The notes: a model not told the origin generated them from the sequence alone. DNA of 61,466 bases from an uncultured Muribaculaceae bacterium (GCA_910585755.1 CAJUFH010000011.1:1-61466), one strand, 5' to 3'. Positions 16,423 to 24,712 are shown, counted from the first letter of the stretch. A program made the numbers and translations.

Positions 16423-17742
16423 ATGAACATAGCTATCGTAGGCACAGGCTACGTCGGCCTCGTTTCGGGAACTTGTTTCGCTGAAATGGGCGTCAACGTA
16501 GCCTGCGTTGATATTGACAAGGCAAAGATTGAAGCCCTCCGCGAGGGGAAGGTGCCCATTTATGAGCCTGGACTTGACGAAATGGTCCTGCGCAACACGA
16601 AGGCGGGGCGTCTCGGTTTTACAACGTCGTTGTCGGAGGTGATTGACGATGTCGACGTGGTCTTTATCGCCGTCGGCACTCCTCCCGACGAGGATGGTTC
16701 CGCCGACCTCCGTTATGTGCTTGAGGTCGCACGGGAGTTTGGCCGTCTCATAAACCGATACACGCTGCTTGTGACCAAATCGACCGTTCCGGTAGGAACC
16801 GCCGCGAAGGTGCGCCGGGCCGTTCGCGAGGAACTGGAGAAGCGTGGTGTCGAGATTCCTTTTGATGTCGCCTCTAATCCGGAGTTCCTCAAGGAGGGTG
16901 CGGCGATAAAGGATTTCATGAGTCCCGACAGGGTAGTCGTCGGAGTAGATTCCGAACAGGCCCGTTCGCTTATGAGCCGCCTTTATCGTCCGTTCCTGCT
17001 GAACAATTTCCGCGTTATCTTTACCGACATACCGTCGGCGGAGATGATCAAATACGCGGCCAACTCAATGCTCGCTACCCGTATCTCCTTTATGAACGAT
17101 ATAGCGAACCTATGCGAGTTGGTCGGGGCTGATGTGAATATGGTGCGCAAGGGCATCGGAAGCGATTCCCGCATCGGCTCCAAGTTCCTGTATCCCGGGT
17201 GCGGTTACGGCGGCAGTTGTTTCCCGAAAGATGTCAAGGCCCTGATAAAGACCGCGGAGAAACGGGGATATAAAATGAAAGTCCTTAGCGCCGTCGAGGA
17301 GGTCAACGAGGCGCAGAAATCGGTTGTGTACCGCAAGCTTGCCTCCTGCTATGGCGGCGAGGCGAATCTTGCCGGGAAACGGATAGCCGTATGGGGGCTT
17401 GCGTTCAAGCCGGAAACCGACGACATGCGCGAAGCCGCCTCGCTGGTCACTATCGACCTCCTGCTCGGCGCCGGATGCGATGTGCGGGTCTTCGACCCGG
17501 TAGCGATGGATGAGTGTCGGCGACGCCTTGGCGATCAGGTCGAATACGCGAAGGACATGTACGACGCTGTGCTTGACGCTGACGCCCTCCTGCTCCTGAC
17601 GGAGTGGAAACAGTTCCGCCTCCCATCCTGGGGCGTTGTGACCCGTTCGATGCGTTCACCTCTCGTCATTGACGGCCGCAATATCTACGATGCGGAAGAC
17701 CTCGCCCAGCAGGGCATCATCTACCACTGCATCGGCAAATAA
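16423..17742 (+). CDS. ugd: UDP-glucose/GDP-mannose 6-dehydrogenase family (UDP-glucose 6-dehydrogenase)
   Basis: 439 residues. N-terminal Rossmann motif VGTGYVGLVSGTCFAEMG binds NAD; the catalytic cysteine lies in GCGYGGSCFPKDVKAL; the C-terminal UDP-binding domain contains AVWGLAFKPETDDMREAAS. It oxidises UDP-glucose to UDP-glucuronate for capsule or exopolysaccharide synthesis. It lies 30 bp behind the M13 peptidase and is followed by a strong terminator. Wecc-type dehydrogenases share the fold, but GxAFKPxTDDMReA is the UGD signature, so this assignment is firm. Confidence 0.95.
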   Translation: MNIAIVGTGYVGLVSGTCFAEMGVNVACVDIDKAKIEALREGKVPIYEPGLDEMVLRNTKAGRLGFTTSLSEVIDDVDVVFIAVGTPPDEDGSADLRYVLEVAREFGRLINRYTLLVTKSTVPVGTAAKVRRAVREELEKRGVEIPFDVASNPEFLKEGAAIKDFMSPDRVVVGVDSEQARSLMSRLYRPFLLNNFRVIFTDIPSAEMIKYAANSMLATRISFMNDIANLCELVGADVNMVRKGIGSDSRIGSKFLYPGCGYGGSCFPKDVKALIKTAEKRGYKMKVLSAVEEVNEAQKSVVYRKLASCYGGEANLAGKRIAVWGLAFKPETDDMREAASLVTIDLLLGAGCDVRVFDPVAMDECRRRLGDQVEYAKDMYDAVLDADALLLLTEWKQFRLPSWGVVTRSMRSPLVIDGRNIYDAEDLAQQGIIYHCIGK

Positions 17743-17790
17743 AGCCGCGTCCCTATAAGGCTAAAAGCCGAAATACGTTCGCAGATTTGT

Positions 17791-17820
17791 AAAGCCGTAT
17801 CGCTTTGCGATACGGCTTTA
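17791..17820. terminator. Intrinsic terminator after ugd
   Basis: AAAGCCGTATCGC, loop TTT, GCGATACGGCTTT, with an A-run on the left and a T-rich end on the right. It ends the valS-M13-ugd unit. Confidence 0.9.
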
Positions 17821-18010
17821 TTGTGCATAATCCCTGCTGGGGAATCTTGACAAAATCAGCGAAAAATATGCTGTATAACATATTTTCAAACTTAGATTTA
17901 ACAAAGTTTTGCATTTGAGCGAAAATGCGGGTTATACGGGTTCTGAGCGGGATTTTAGAGGTTTAAATTGTGTAAAATGGTGTGTGATAACGGGGTAGCG
18001 TGGCTGCCGA

Positions 18011-18042
18011 TTTGGCTGCGTCGCGATTATTTTGTAACTTTG
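18011..18042 (+). promoter_or_regulatory. Consensus Bacteroidales promoter upstream of the redoxin gene
   Basis: -33 TTTG (18011-18014), 20-bp spacer, -7 TAACTTTG (18035-18042): a full match to the consensus. The start would be near 18049, about 170 nt upstream of the ATG. Between the ugd terminator and this promoter (17821-18010) no gene was seen. Confidence 0.85.
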
Positions 18043-18048
18043 CACCCG

Positions 18049-18218
18049 AAATGAGTTAGTAATGCCGGGCAAAGAGTTGCCGGGCAGCCGAAAATCGGCA
18101 AAGGAAGCCGGATGAAATCCACTGCTTAAATTCACACAAGTTTCCCGCTTTGACACACACCGGGAAACTCCGGGTAAGTGCCGCCGGATTCCTTAATTAT
18201 GAACCTCAAAATTGAGTA
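18049..18218 (+). promoter_or_regulatory. Long structured 5' leader, possible cis-regulatory RNA
   Basis: The predicted 170-nt leader has several nested helices. TGCCGGGCA occurs twice (18063-18071, 18078-18086) and is itself self-complementary. GCCGA/TCGGC forms a 5-bp hairpin (18087-18099). AAGGAAGCCGG (18101-) can pair with CCGGATTCCTT near 18185-18195 to close the whole domain. AGTTTCCCG and CGGGAAACT form an inner stem. The segment around 18102-18123 (GGAAGCCGG..TGAAA.TCC) vaguely recalls a cobalamin riboswitch core, but no B12 box was found. The class is not recognised. Confidence 0.45.
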
Positions 18219-18716
18219 ATGAAGAAAACAATGTTGATCATTGTGAGCTTCGTATTGACGCTTCTCACAATGTCGGCGTTTGTCGACGTGCGCCGCTCGG
18301 CGCGTATCGGCTCAGAGGCTCCCACGCTGGTGCTGGAGCGTGCCGACAGCTCGCTGGCTCTTGACGGGCTGCGAGGCAAGAAGGTGGTTCTCTCATTCTG
18401 GTCTGCCGCTGACGCTCAGTCGCGCCTTGACCAAAACCGCCTGGCGACGGCGATGCGCCGCGCCGCCGAAGATCCCGAGACCGTGGTTGTCTCCGTGAAT
18501 CTCGACCGCTCGGAGAAGCTGATGAAAGAGATTGCCGCGATAGACAATCTTGATGAAAGCTCACAGTTCCATGTTGGCGACGCGACAGCCGAGAGCGCTA
18601 TTCGCGAAGTCTTTGAAATGGCCGACGGCCTCCGCACTTTCATCATCGACGAGCGGGGCATCATTGTAAAAGTCGACCCGTCAGAAAAGGAGCTTGCCCA
18701 GGCGCTTGCCTCCTGA
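18219..18716 (+). CDS. Cysteine-free thioredoxin-fold (redoxin-like) exported protein
   Basis: 165 residues. The N-terminus (MKKTMLIIVSFVLTLLTMSAF) is a signal peptide or membrane anchor. The rest follows the AhpC/TlpA-type pattern: APTLVLERADSS (first strand), LRGKKVVLSFWSAADAQSR (where active redoxins have FWATWCPPC), VVVSVNLDRS, then LRTFIIDERGIIVKVDPSE (the cis-Pro-region equivalent). The whole protein has no cysteine, so the CxxC centre is lost and normal thiol-disulfide chemistry is impossible. A scaffold, chaperone or sensor role is possible; nothing shows which. It is expressed from a consensus promoter through a long structured leader, and ended by a strong terminator, so it is a single-gene unit. 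Confidence 0.75.
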   Translation: MKKTMLIIVSFVLTLLTMSAFVDVRRSARIGSEAPTLVLERADSSLALDGLRGKKVVLSFWSAADAQSRLDQNRLATAMRRAAEDPETVVVSVNLDRSEKLMKEIAAIDNLDESSQFHVGDATAESAIREVFEMADGLRTFIIDERGIIVKVDPSEKELAQALAS

Positions 18717-18755
18717 AATTGAAACATTCAGCCGCAATTAGGCTGAACAAATAAG

Positions 18756-18795
18756 AAAAGGTGGTGAACCGGATTATTGGTTCACCACCTTTTTT
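18756..18795. terminator. Intrinsic terminator after the redoxin-like gene
   Basis: AAAAGGTGGTGAACC (18756-18770) pairs with GGTTCACCACCTTTT (from 18779), loop of 8 nt, then a T-run. A smaller hairpin (TTCAGCC/GGCTGAA, 18727-18747) precedes it. Confidence 0.93.
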
Positions 18796-18838
18796 CTTTC
18801 AGTAGGTCGCTTATATGACGACTGTGGAATGCTTGCGG

Positions 18839-19294
18839 TTATTTGTCCGAACGGCGGATAAACTTCACCGACTTACCCTTTATGTCACTCGGTTCGGACC
18901 CTTTCCAGTCCATTTTTGAGGAGGTCAGACGAGTTATAACGTATATTTCGTATGAGAACGAGTCGTCGGCCGCGGCATCCGCAGGCGTCAGAGTTATGTC
19001 AAGTATGCCGCCGTTGTTTTGAGGGCCGCTGGCATGCCAGTCATATCTGCGGGTTATCATCCCCTCTGTAACGGAGCTGTTCTCGGGTATAATCATTACC
19101 TCGACAGTCCCATAATTATTGAGGCCTTTCGCTGTTTCAAAGGTGTATATCGCGGTATATTCCGAATCATCATCCGCGGCCATTTCCCAGGTCCCTTTAA
19201 TTAGTTTCGGATCGAGCTGGTCATCGTCATTATCGCAACTGCTGAGCGCAACCGCGATAATGGGTAATAACCAGAAGAATACAAAGCGTTTCAT
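18839..19294 (-). CDS. Small lipoprotein, lipocalin-like candidate
   Basis: 151 residues with a lipoprotein signal peptide: MKRFVFFWLLPIIAVALSSC, cleavage before the Cys at 20, then an acidic DNDDDQLD linker often seen on Bacteroidetes surface lipoproteins. The mature part begins LIKGTWEMAADDDSEYTAIYTFE, which resembles the start of lipocalin-like domains (xGxWxxxxxxxxxTYTFx), and the rest is predicted beta-rich. No function is known. It lies alone between a convergent terminator and the Band7 gene, and is transcribed towards the redoxin terminator. Confidence 0.75.
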   Translation of the reverse strand: MKRFVFFWLLPIIAVALSSCDNDDDQLDPKLIKGTWEMAADDDSEYTAIYTFETAKGLNNYGTVEVMIIPENSSVTEGMITRRYDWHASGPQNNGGILDITLTPADAAADDSFSYEIYVITRLTSSKMDWKGSEPSDIKGKSVKFIRRSDK

Positions 19295-19361
19295 TTGTGA
19301 ATTGTTGTATAGGTTCGTTAGCGTGTGCTATGAAAGGCAATGCGGTTCCCTTTGGGTTGGT

Positions 19362-20354
19362 TTACGCTCCCTTGTTGGGGAATAGAGTCGAAATCGAGCC
19401 GATTGAGGAGAGAACCGACGAAGCCTCGTAAGGGATGTAGACCGTTTTGTTGTCCTTGCCGGAGGTCATTTCGGCGAGTGTCGAAATGTACTGGGTGGCG
19501 ATCATATAGGTGGCGGGGTTGGTATTGGTGCCCTGGATGGCGTCAGCGACGCGGCGTATCGCTTCGGCCTCCGCCTCCGCCTTCAGCACCTTTGCCCGCG
19601 CCTCACCTTCGGCCCGGAGAATTTCGGCTTCCTTGACGGCGGCCGCCTGGTTGATTTGTGAGACTTTCTCGCCTTCAGACCGCAGAATTTCAGATGTCTT
19701 CTGGCCTTCGGCGTTCAGAATCTCGGCGCGACGGTTGCGCTCCGCCTGCATCTGCTTCTCCATCGCTTCGCGGACGCTCTTGGGAGGTGTTATGTCCTGA
19801 AGCTCGACGCGGGTTACTTTGACACCCCATTTGTTGGTGACGTCGTCGAGAATGGTCTGGAGTTTGGAGTTGATTGTGTCGCGGGAAGTCAGCGTCTGGT
19901 CAAGCTCAAGCTCGCCGATAACGTTACGAAGCGAGGTCTGAGTTAGTTTTTCCAGCGCGTTGGGCAGGTTGTCGATTTCGTAAACCGCTTTTTTCGCGTC
20001 GACAATCTGGAAGTAGAGAACGGCGTTGATTTCCGTAGTCACGTTGTCCTTTGTGATAACCTGTTGCGAGGGGAAGTCATATACCTGCTCTCGGAGGTCG
20101 ATTGCCGCCGACTGGGTCATACGCACGATTGTCTTGCCATTGATGCTGGATTCGATACGGCGCGTATAGACCACCTTCGGCTTGTCGATGTAAGGCCAGA
20201 TTATGTTAAGACCCGGATTGAGCACTGAATGGAAGCGGCCCAGGCGCTCGATGACGCGGGTTTCCGACTGCGGCACTATCTTTACCGCGGCCACTATGGT
20301 GAGAATCAGCAGGAATCCCACCACGCAGAGCATTGTGATTGAGAATGTTGTCAT
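19362..20354 (-). CDS. SPFH/Band 7 (stomatin/QmcA-like) membrane protein
   Basis: 330 residues. One N-terminal membrane segment (about 5-25), then the SPFH domain: VPQSETRVIERLGRFHSVLNPGLN...DLREQVYDFPSQQVITKDNVTTEINAVLYFQI. It is followed by a long Ala/Glu-rich helical region (about 205-275, ERNRRAEILNAEGQKTSEIL... with repeated AEG units) that forms a coiled coil, and a short Gly/Ser tail. Such proteins build large membrane cages that organise proteases or lipid domains. It follows the NfeD gene after 27 bp; NfeD-Band7 pairs are a conserved partnership, so the two products probably work together. Confidence 0.93.
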   Translation of the reverse strand: MTTFSITMLCVVGFLLILTIVAAVKIVPQSETRVIERLGRFHSVLNPGLNIIWPYIDKPKVVYTRRIESSINGKTIVRMTQSAAIDLREQVYDFPSQQVITKDNVTTEINAVLYFQIVDAKKAVYEIDNLPNALEKLTQTSLRNVIGELELDQTLTSRDTINSKLQTILDDVTNKWGVKVTRVELQDITPPKSVREAMEKQMQAERNRRAEILNAEGQKTSEILRSEGEKVSQINQAAAVKEAEILRAEGEARAKVLKAEAEAEAIRRVADAIQGTNTNPATYMIATQYISTLAEMTSGKDNKTVYIPYEASSVLSSIGSISTLFPNKGA

Positions 20355-20381
20355 ATGTGTTGTATATTTGCGTCTGAAAAA

Positions 20382-20825
20382 TCAGTCAGCCGGCTTTACG
20401 GTTAGTATAATCGAGTCGTAGCCGGTGACTTTGACCATTGTGCCCTTGGGGAGGGGAACGCCGGACACTGAACGGGCCTGCCAGTTGTCGCCGTCGATCC
20501 GTACGCGTCCGGGCGCGTCGGCGGTAATATCGCGCGAAAGGGTAGCGGTGCGTCCTATGAGAGCGTCCATGTTGGTGTTCATGGCCGGCGAGTCCTTCCT
20601 GTGTCGCGAGCGATAACGGTTTACCAGCGGGGAGAGGAAGATGAGGGCGAGAATTGTGCCGACTGCGGCCGCGATCAGTTGCGCTTCGACGCTCGCGCCG
20701 AAAACGGCAAACAGAAAGGCGGCAAGACAGCCCGACGCGCCGCATAGGGCGGCAAGTGACGCGGTAAGCAGTTCCAGAAGAAGCAATGCGCCGCAAAGTA
20801 TGAGCCAAATAATCCAGGCAGTCAT
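20382..20825 (-). CDS. NfeD family membrane protein
   Basis: 147 residues. Two or three membrane segments in the first half (WIIWLILCGALLLLELLTASL; CLAAFLFAVFGA; LIAAAVGTILALIFL), then a C-terminal OB-fold domain: ALIGRTATLSRDITADAPGRVRIDGDNWQARS, ending GTMVKVTGYDSIILTVKPAD. This is the short NfeD form, without the N-terminal serine protease of NfeDb. It partners with the downstream Band7 gene. A -7 element lies upstream at 20857-20864. Confidence 0.92.
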   Translation of the reverse strand: MTAWIIWLILCGALLLLELLTASLAALCGASGCLAAFLFAVFGASVEAQLIAAAVGTILALIFLSPLVNRYRSRHRKDSPAMNTNMDALIGRTATLSRDITADAPGRVRIDGDNWQARSVSGVPLPKGTMVKVTGYDSIILTVKPAD

Positions 20826-20856
20826 TGTAATGAAGGTTTATAGTTAAGACTGGTTA

Positions 20857-20864
20857 CAAATTTA
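20857..20864 (-). promoter_or_regulatory. -7 element of the NfeD-Band7 operon
   Basis: Minus strand TAAATTTG, matching TAnnTTTG, 32 bp before the NfeD start; a partial -33 (TTGG, 20887-20884) lies about 19 bp upstream. Confidence 0.6.
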
Positions 20865-20935
20865 ACGAGTTTGATTGAGACGGCCAAGCCTACGAAGCAA
20901 TAAAACATTGAATTATGGCTGAAAAATGATAGAAT

Positions 20936-21307
20936 GTGGACCGGCAGGCTACTTGAATATGGCGGTTTGGATGGATGTTGCCTGCCGGTCCACTGAGAGA
21001 GGTTTAGTCGCGACAATATTAGAAAGATTCCCGGATGGTCGTGAGCTTAGCTCAACGGAAAAAAAGCGGATTGTTCAATCGGAAGTTGGTATGCCGGGAT
21101 AGATTGTTAGCAATTGGTTAAATGTTGTCGGACTCGGTTTTCAGATATTAAAGTGGGGATAAGAAGAACTTTGGTGGTTAATGATGATAAATCTAATGCG
21201 AATTATATGTTGGTTTGTTAAATATGTTTCCTGTTTCGGTCAAAGGAGGACATCTGCGCTCTTACTGTTGTAGCCAAATTGTCATCTTTGAATTTGCTGC
21301 AAAAGTA
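20936..21307 (-). other. Gene-poor stretch with promoter and terminator-like hairpin: possible small RNA
   Basis: The 633-bp gap 20826-21458 has no convincing coding frame. On the minus strand there is a -7 match TACTTTTG at 21307-21300. About 300 bp downstream a perfect 14-bp inverted repeat (20936-20949 with 20980-20993, loop 30 nt) is followed by a T-rich stretch (ATTTTTC). Together these could bound a transcript of about 360 nt that ends before the NfeD promoter. A short AUG frame (MSSFDRNRKHI) lies near the predicted 5' end. No known RNA family was recognised. A second inverted repeat AAAATAC/GTATTTT lies at 21344-21360. Confidence 0.3.
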
Positions 21308-21458
21308 ATAATATTAGTGATGCGAGTTGCGTTAAGCGATGTTAAAATACAAAGTATTTTATATTAATATGTGTCAAATAACATCTATATTTCTATCTCT
21401 GTGGCATTTAGCCATTATAGATAATGAGCCGCTTGACGTTACGGATGTGTTACAGCGC

Positions 21459-22661
21459 TCATGCTCGCCGAATCAGGGCGCCCAGGCTTAAGCAGGAAGC
21501 TACTGTGAGCATAGCGGCGACGGCAATCGTGGCTATGGCGGCGGGGAATATCGACGCGGGAGTCACGCCGAGGGTGAGCATTGTCTGATGCCACATCGGT
21601 GCGGTAGCATACAGCACGGTCAACCCGCCCAGGAGAGCAGCCGCGTTTACAGCGACAACAAGTCGCCTGTAGATTCCTGCGATTTCTCCTGCGGGGAGAC
21701 CGAGTCGCCGCAGGTCGTTGATCGCGTCTTTATTCTTCTGCACCAATAATCTCAGGGAAATCGACATAATTAGGAACGCCAGCAGACACAGGGCGCATCC
21801 CGCACCCCCCGCTACGCCAGTCACGCCCCGGACTATGGTTGTAAGGCGCGATGTCTCCCCGGATATGCCTGATGCGTCTATTCCGTTCTTCCTGAAATAT
21901 GCCTCCGCGTCAGCTTCCTTTCCTCCGACGGTCTCCGCGATCAGCCTCGAAGGTGCCGGTGCGGACTCCGAGCCGTATGTTTGGTTGGACCATTTCAGGA
22001 ATCCGAGAGGTACGGCTATCGTGTTCAGCCTGTTAGAAAACCCGGCGATGCGCCCCCGAAGCGTAGCCATCCCTTTTTCGCCTGAAATAAAGACACTGAC
22101 AGGAATCCGCATAATCATTTTTTCCGAAAGCCGGGGAAGCCCGCGAGCGGGTGCGAAGCCGAGGTTATACATAGCGAGATAATCAGCAGGAAGTATGATC
22201 GGCACTTCGGGTGATGACGGGTTGAAATCCCATCCTTTAGGAAGAGAGTCGAAGAAGTCGTCGGGGACCGCCTCAAAGAATATTGCCGTGGAGAACCGGG
22301 ATGCTCCGAAATCCGCTGAAACAGACGCGTCAAAACGGGAGGATTCGAAGGGCGCGCACCGTTTGATCCAGGGCTGTCCGGCGAGCGCGTCAATCTCTTC
22401 CTCAGTAAAGCCTTGGCGCTCCCCGAGCAGAGACAGCGGCGAAGATTGACTCTGTTTTGACAGGACCACAAAACCGGCAGGAAAAATATTGTCGGAGCCA
22501 TTCGCGCGGGCTACGCGCATCCCGTCGCCGTAAAGGGCCGCGGCGAGCGCCACGACAGTCAATCCGGCGAACAACGCCAGGGCGTATCCGGCGATTTGCG
22601 ATATGCTGATATTTGCTTTCAGCACTTTCCAGAGAAGCCGGTGCCGTATGTCGCGTTTCAT
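21459..22661 (-). CDS. ABC transporter permease-like membrane protein (FtsX-like topology)
   Basis: About 400 residues from MKRDIRHRLLWKVLKANIS (ATG 22661; an ATG two codons earlier is also possible). One membrane segment near the N-terminus (ISQIAGYALALFAGLTVVALAAALY), a large extracytoplasmic domain of about 220 residues, then three membrane segments (VTGVAGGAGCALCLLAFLIMS; LVVAVNAAALLGGLTVLYA; IFPAAIATIAVAAMLTVASC). This is the MacB/LolC/FtsX 1+3 arrangement, which works with a LolD-like ATPase in mechanotransmission or lipoprotein transfer rather than import. Its ATPase gene ends 25 bp upstream, and a lipoprotein gene precedes that. The periplasmic domain is not recognised, so the cargo is unknown. 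Confidence 0.75.
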   Translation of the reverse strand: MKRDIRHRLLWKVLKANISISQIAGYALALFAGLTVVALAAALYGDGMRVARANGSDNIFPAGFVVLSKQSQSSPLSLLGERQGFTEEEIDALAGQPWIKRCAPFESSRFDASVSADFGASRFSTAIFFEAVPDDFFDSLPKGWDFNPSSPEVPIILPADYLAMYNLGFAPARGLPRLSEKMIMRIPVSVFISGEKGMATLRGRIAGFSNRLNTIAVPLGFLKWSNQTYGSESAPAPSRLIAETVGGKEADAEAYFRKNGIDASGISGETSRLTTIVRGVTGVAGGAGCALCLLAFLIMSISLRLLVQKNKDAINDLRRLGLPAGEIAGIYRRLVVAVNAAALLGGLTVLYATAPMWHQTMLTLGVTPASIFPAAIATIAVAAMLTVASCLSLGALIRRA

Positions 22662-22686
22662 AGTCAAATACTCTTGATTCGGAATC

Positions 22687-23343
22687 CTACAAGCATAAAA
22701 CGGAATCAGTCTCGAGAAGCAGGTCGTTGCCGACAGAGGTCGTTATGATTCCGGCTCCCTGACGCGACACCTCGGCGTCAATCATTTCTGAAAGCGCCCT
22801 GTTGGCGGCTTCGTCAAGATGACTTACCGGCTCGTCGAGCAAAAGGAAGGAGAACGGCTGGCAAATCGCGCGCACAGCCGCCACGCGTTGCTGCTGACCG
22901 GCTGAAAGAAGTCTTGCCTGTCGGTCAGCGAAGGGTTCCAGTCCGAGCTCGGCAAGCATCCGGCGCGCTTCTTTCTCGTTTCTATATTTTGTCAGCGAAG
23001 CCTTTAACATCACATTCTCAACTGCGGTCAGGGTAGGGAAGAGGCGCGCGTCCTGCGGGAGCCACGCTATTGCCGATTGGCGGATGTCGTTCCAACCGGC
23101 CTGCGAAATTGTCCGTATATCCCTCCCGTCGAACATTATTCTGCCCCGGTAGTCAGACCGGATGCCGCATATATAGGCGCAGAGCGATGTCTTGCCGGCT
23201 CCTGACGATGCGGAAACCAGATAACGCCTCCCTTTTTCAAAGGACAGGTCAAGCATCCATATTTCAGACTCTCGGCGGGGGGCTATGCCCGCGGCAAACA
23301 CCTCGGGAAGCACGTTTTCGAGCTGGATTCGGTCTATTTCCAT
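22687..23343 (-). CDS. ABC transporter ATP-binding protein (LolD/MacB-like)
   Basis: 218 residues, a single nucleotide-binding domain: Walker A SASSGAGKTSL, Q-loop region AIAWLPQDARLFPTLTAVENV, signature LLSAGQQQRVAAVRAI (canonical LSGGQQQR with Gly replaced by Ala), Walker B FLLLDEPVSHLDE. The switch His of the H-loop is not obvious: the corresponding stretch reads IITTSVGNDL. Short and stand-alone, it fits ATPases pairing with FtsX-like permeases, here the next gene. The lipoprotein gene upstream ends 7 bp before it. The missing H-loop His is a reading by eye and could mean slow or altered hydrolysis. Confidence 0.87.
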   Translation of the reverse strand: MEIDRIQLENVLPEVFAAGIAPRRESEIWMLDLSFEKGRRYLVSASSGAGKTSLCAYICGIRSDYRGRIMFDGRDIRTISQAGWNDIRQSAIAWLPQDARLFPTLTAVENVMLKASLTKYRNEKEARRMLAELGLEPFADRQARLLSAGQQQRVAAVRAICQPFSFLLLDEPVSHLDEAANRALSEMIDAEVSRQGAGIITTSVGNDLLLETDSVLCL

Positions 23344-23350
23344 TGATATG

Positions 23351-24685
23351 CTACATAAGGAGCGACGGGGCGACGGCTATGAACTCGGTGAGGTCGCTGT
23401 CAAACTCAGCCAATGTCTGCAAAGCTGGCTTTGATGAGCCGTTGAAGCGTAGGCGCGCTTTCAGCATGTTTGAGGTGCAACCGATGTTCAGTGACACCCC
23501 GCACGAGAGCCCGAGCCCCTTCATCAAGGAACTCCCATACGGGATATTAATAGCCACGGCGAATCGCTTCCCCTCGAAATATGGAGCAAGGTCATTACCA
23601 TAAGCTGGAGACACGGGCCGGTTGAGCGAAATCGCGAAGTACCCGTCGGTACCGGCCGCGTAAATGTCACATCCATATTCCGAACCTACACGCTGCCCGT
23701 CAATGCTTTTGGCGGCGGGGTATCGCTCGGCGAATTTGGCGGCAATGTCTGGCTTTCCGGTATCATCAACGGCGGTGACAAACTGTATGTTGTATGCTTC
23801 CGGCCCGGCAGTGCGAAGATTGTCGACGCTTCCCGCGAGCGAGAGCGAGAGAGCCGAGGTGCCCCTTAGTTCCGAGGTTGATACTCCCGCGCTTTGTCCG
23901 ATAACCTTGTCGAGCCATCGCAAGTCGCCGGCAGGACGGCCGAACGAGGCGGCCGCGACCGCGTCGGAAGGTATGAATCCGAGAATCGACGGGTCGATTT
24001 CGCCGAATAGGTCCCCGAAATTAACATAGTTGGTTTCGCCGTCCAGTGCCTGGACTTCTGCCGACAATATATCGTTGGCTGCGGAAAAGGTAGCTGTAAT
24101 CCATTCAACGCGTTCCTTCCCGAGGTTCATCGGGGAATGGTAAACTATATTCGCAGCATTTGCGCCGGAAAGGAATTCTTTGACAGCCGCGAGGCTCTCG
24201 GGCTGTTCTTTTTCCACATCGGCCAACAGCCTTTCAATCGGGGACCCGCTTTCCGACAGGAAGCAAAGGCTACCGACACGGACTGCCTTGGCCGTATAGC
24301 CCTCGTCGCCGGTCACACTGTCAAACGCATCCTCGTCCGCTACGCGAACGCAGGCAATCTCGGCTTTACTGTCGCCGGATTTCAACAGCAACAGTTGGCT
24401 CGTATCAATCGCGTGAGCGCTTACGAGCGGCTCAAGTTGGTCGGACATAAAGGAACCGGTAGCGAGGGACATGATACTTTCTCGGGCTTCGTCAAGTGTC
24501 TGCCCCTTTCCGAAAGGGAGGCCAGCCTGGCGGAAAACCATATCGAGATTTACCATGGCCGCCATCGAGGTGTCCTCGGTTATGTATTCCTGAATAGGTT
24601 TTTCTTTGTCGGTAGAGCATGCGGCGAGAATGGCCATAGCCACACACGCTGCCGCGAATTTGTTGATAAATCTACATTGTGACAT
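23351..24685 (-). CDS. Lipoprotein of unknown function (DUF4836-like)
   Basis: 444 residues with a lipoprotein signal peptide (MSQCRFINKFAAACVAMAILAACST; lipobox LAAC). The mature chain starts with a statement of residues typical of Bacteroidetes DUF4836-type lipoproteins (YITEDTSMAAMVNLDMVFRQAG...), with repeated two-layer segments (FGEIDPSILGFIPSDAVAAASF, and so on) that suggest two similar halves. No catalytic motif was seen. It lies 7 bp upstream of an ABC ATPase and 27 bp downstream of the CDF transporter gene, all on the same strand, so it probably forms a three-gene unit with the ABC pair, perhaps as a periplasmic or outer-membrane partner. DUF assignment is tentative. Confidence 0.6.
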   Translation of the reverse strand: MSQCRFINKFAAACVAMAILAACSTDKEKPIQEYITEDTSMAAMVNLDMVFRQAGLPFGKGQTLDEARESIMSLATGSFMSDQLEPLVSAHAIDTSQLLLLKSGDSKAEIACVRVADEDAFDSVTGDEGYTAKAVRVGSLCFLSESGSPIERLLADVEKEQPESLAAVKEFLSGANAANIVYHSPMNLGKERVEWITATFSAANDILSAEVQALDGETNYVNFGDLFGEIDPSILGFIPSDAVAAASFGRPAGDLRWLDKVIGQSAGVSTSELRGTSALSLSLAGSVDNLRTAGPEAYNIQFVTAVDDTGKPDIAAKFAERYPAAKSIDGQRVGSEYGCDIYAAGTDGYFAISLNRPVSPAYGNDLAPYFEGKRFAVAINIPYGSSLMKGLGLSCGVSLNIGCTSNMLKARLRFNGSSKPALQTLAEFDSDLTEFIAVAPSLLM

Positions 24686-24712
24686 TTCGCAAGTATGTGC
24701 TTATGCTGTTGT

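Noticed and set aside
18049..18218. Cobalamin riboswitch
   Set aside because: Only the segment GGAAGCCGG..TGAAA.TCC is similar; no B12 box and the downstream gene has no B12 link.
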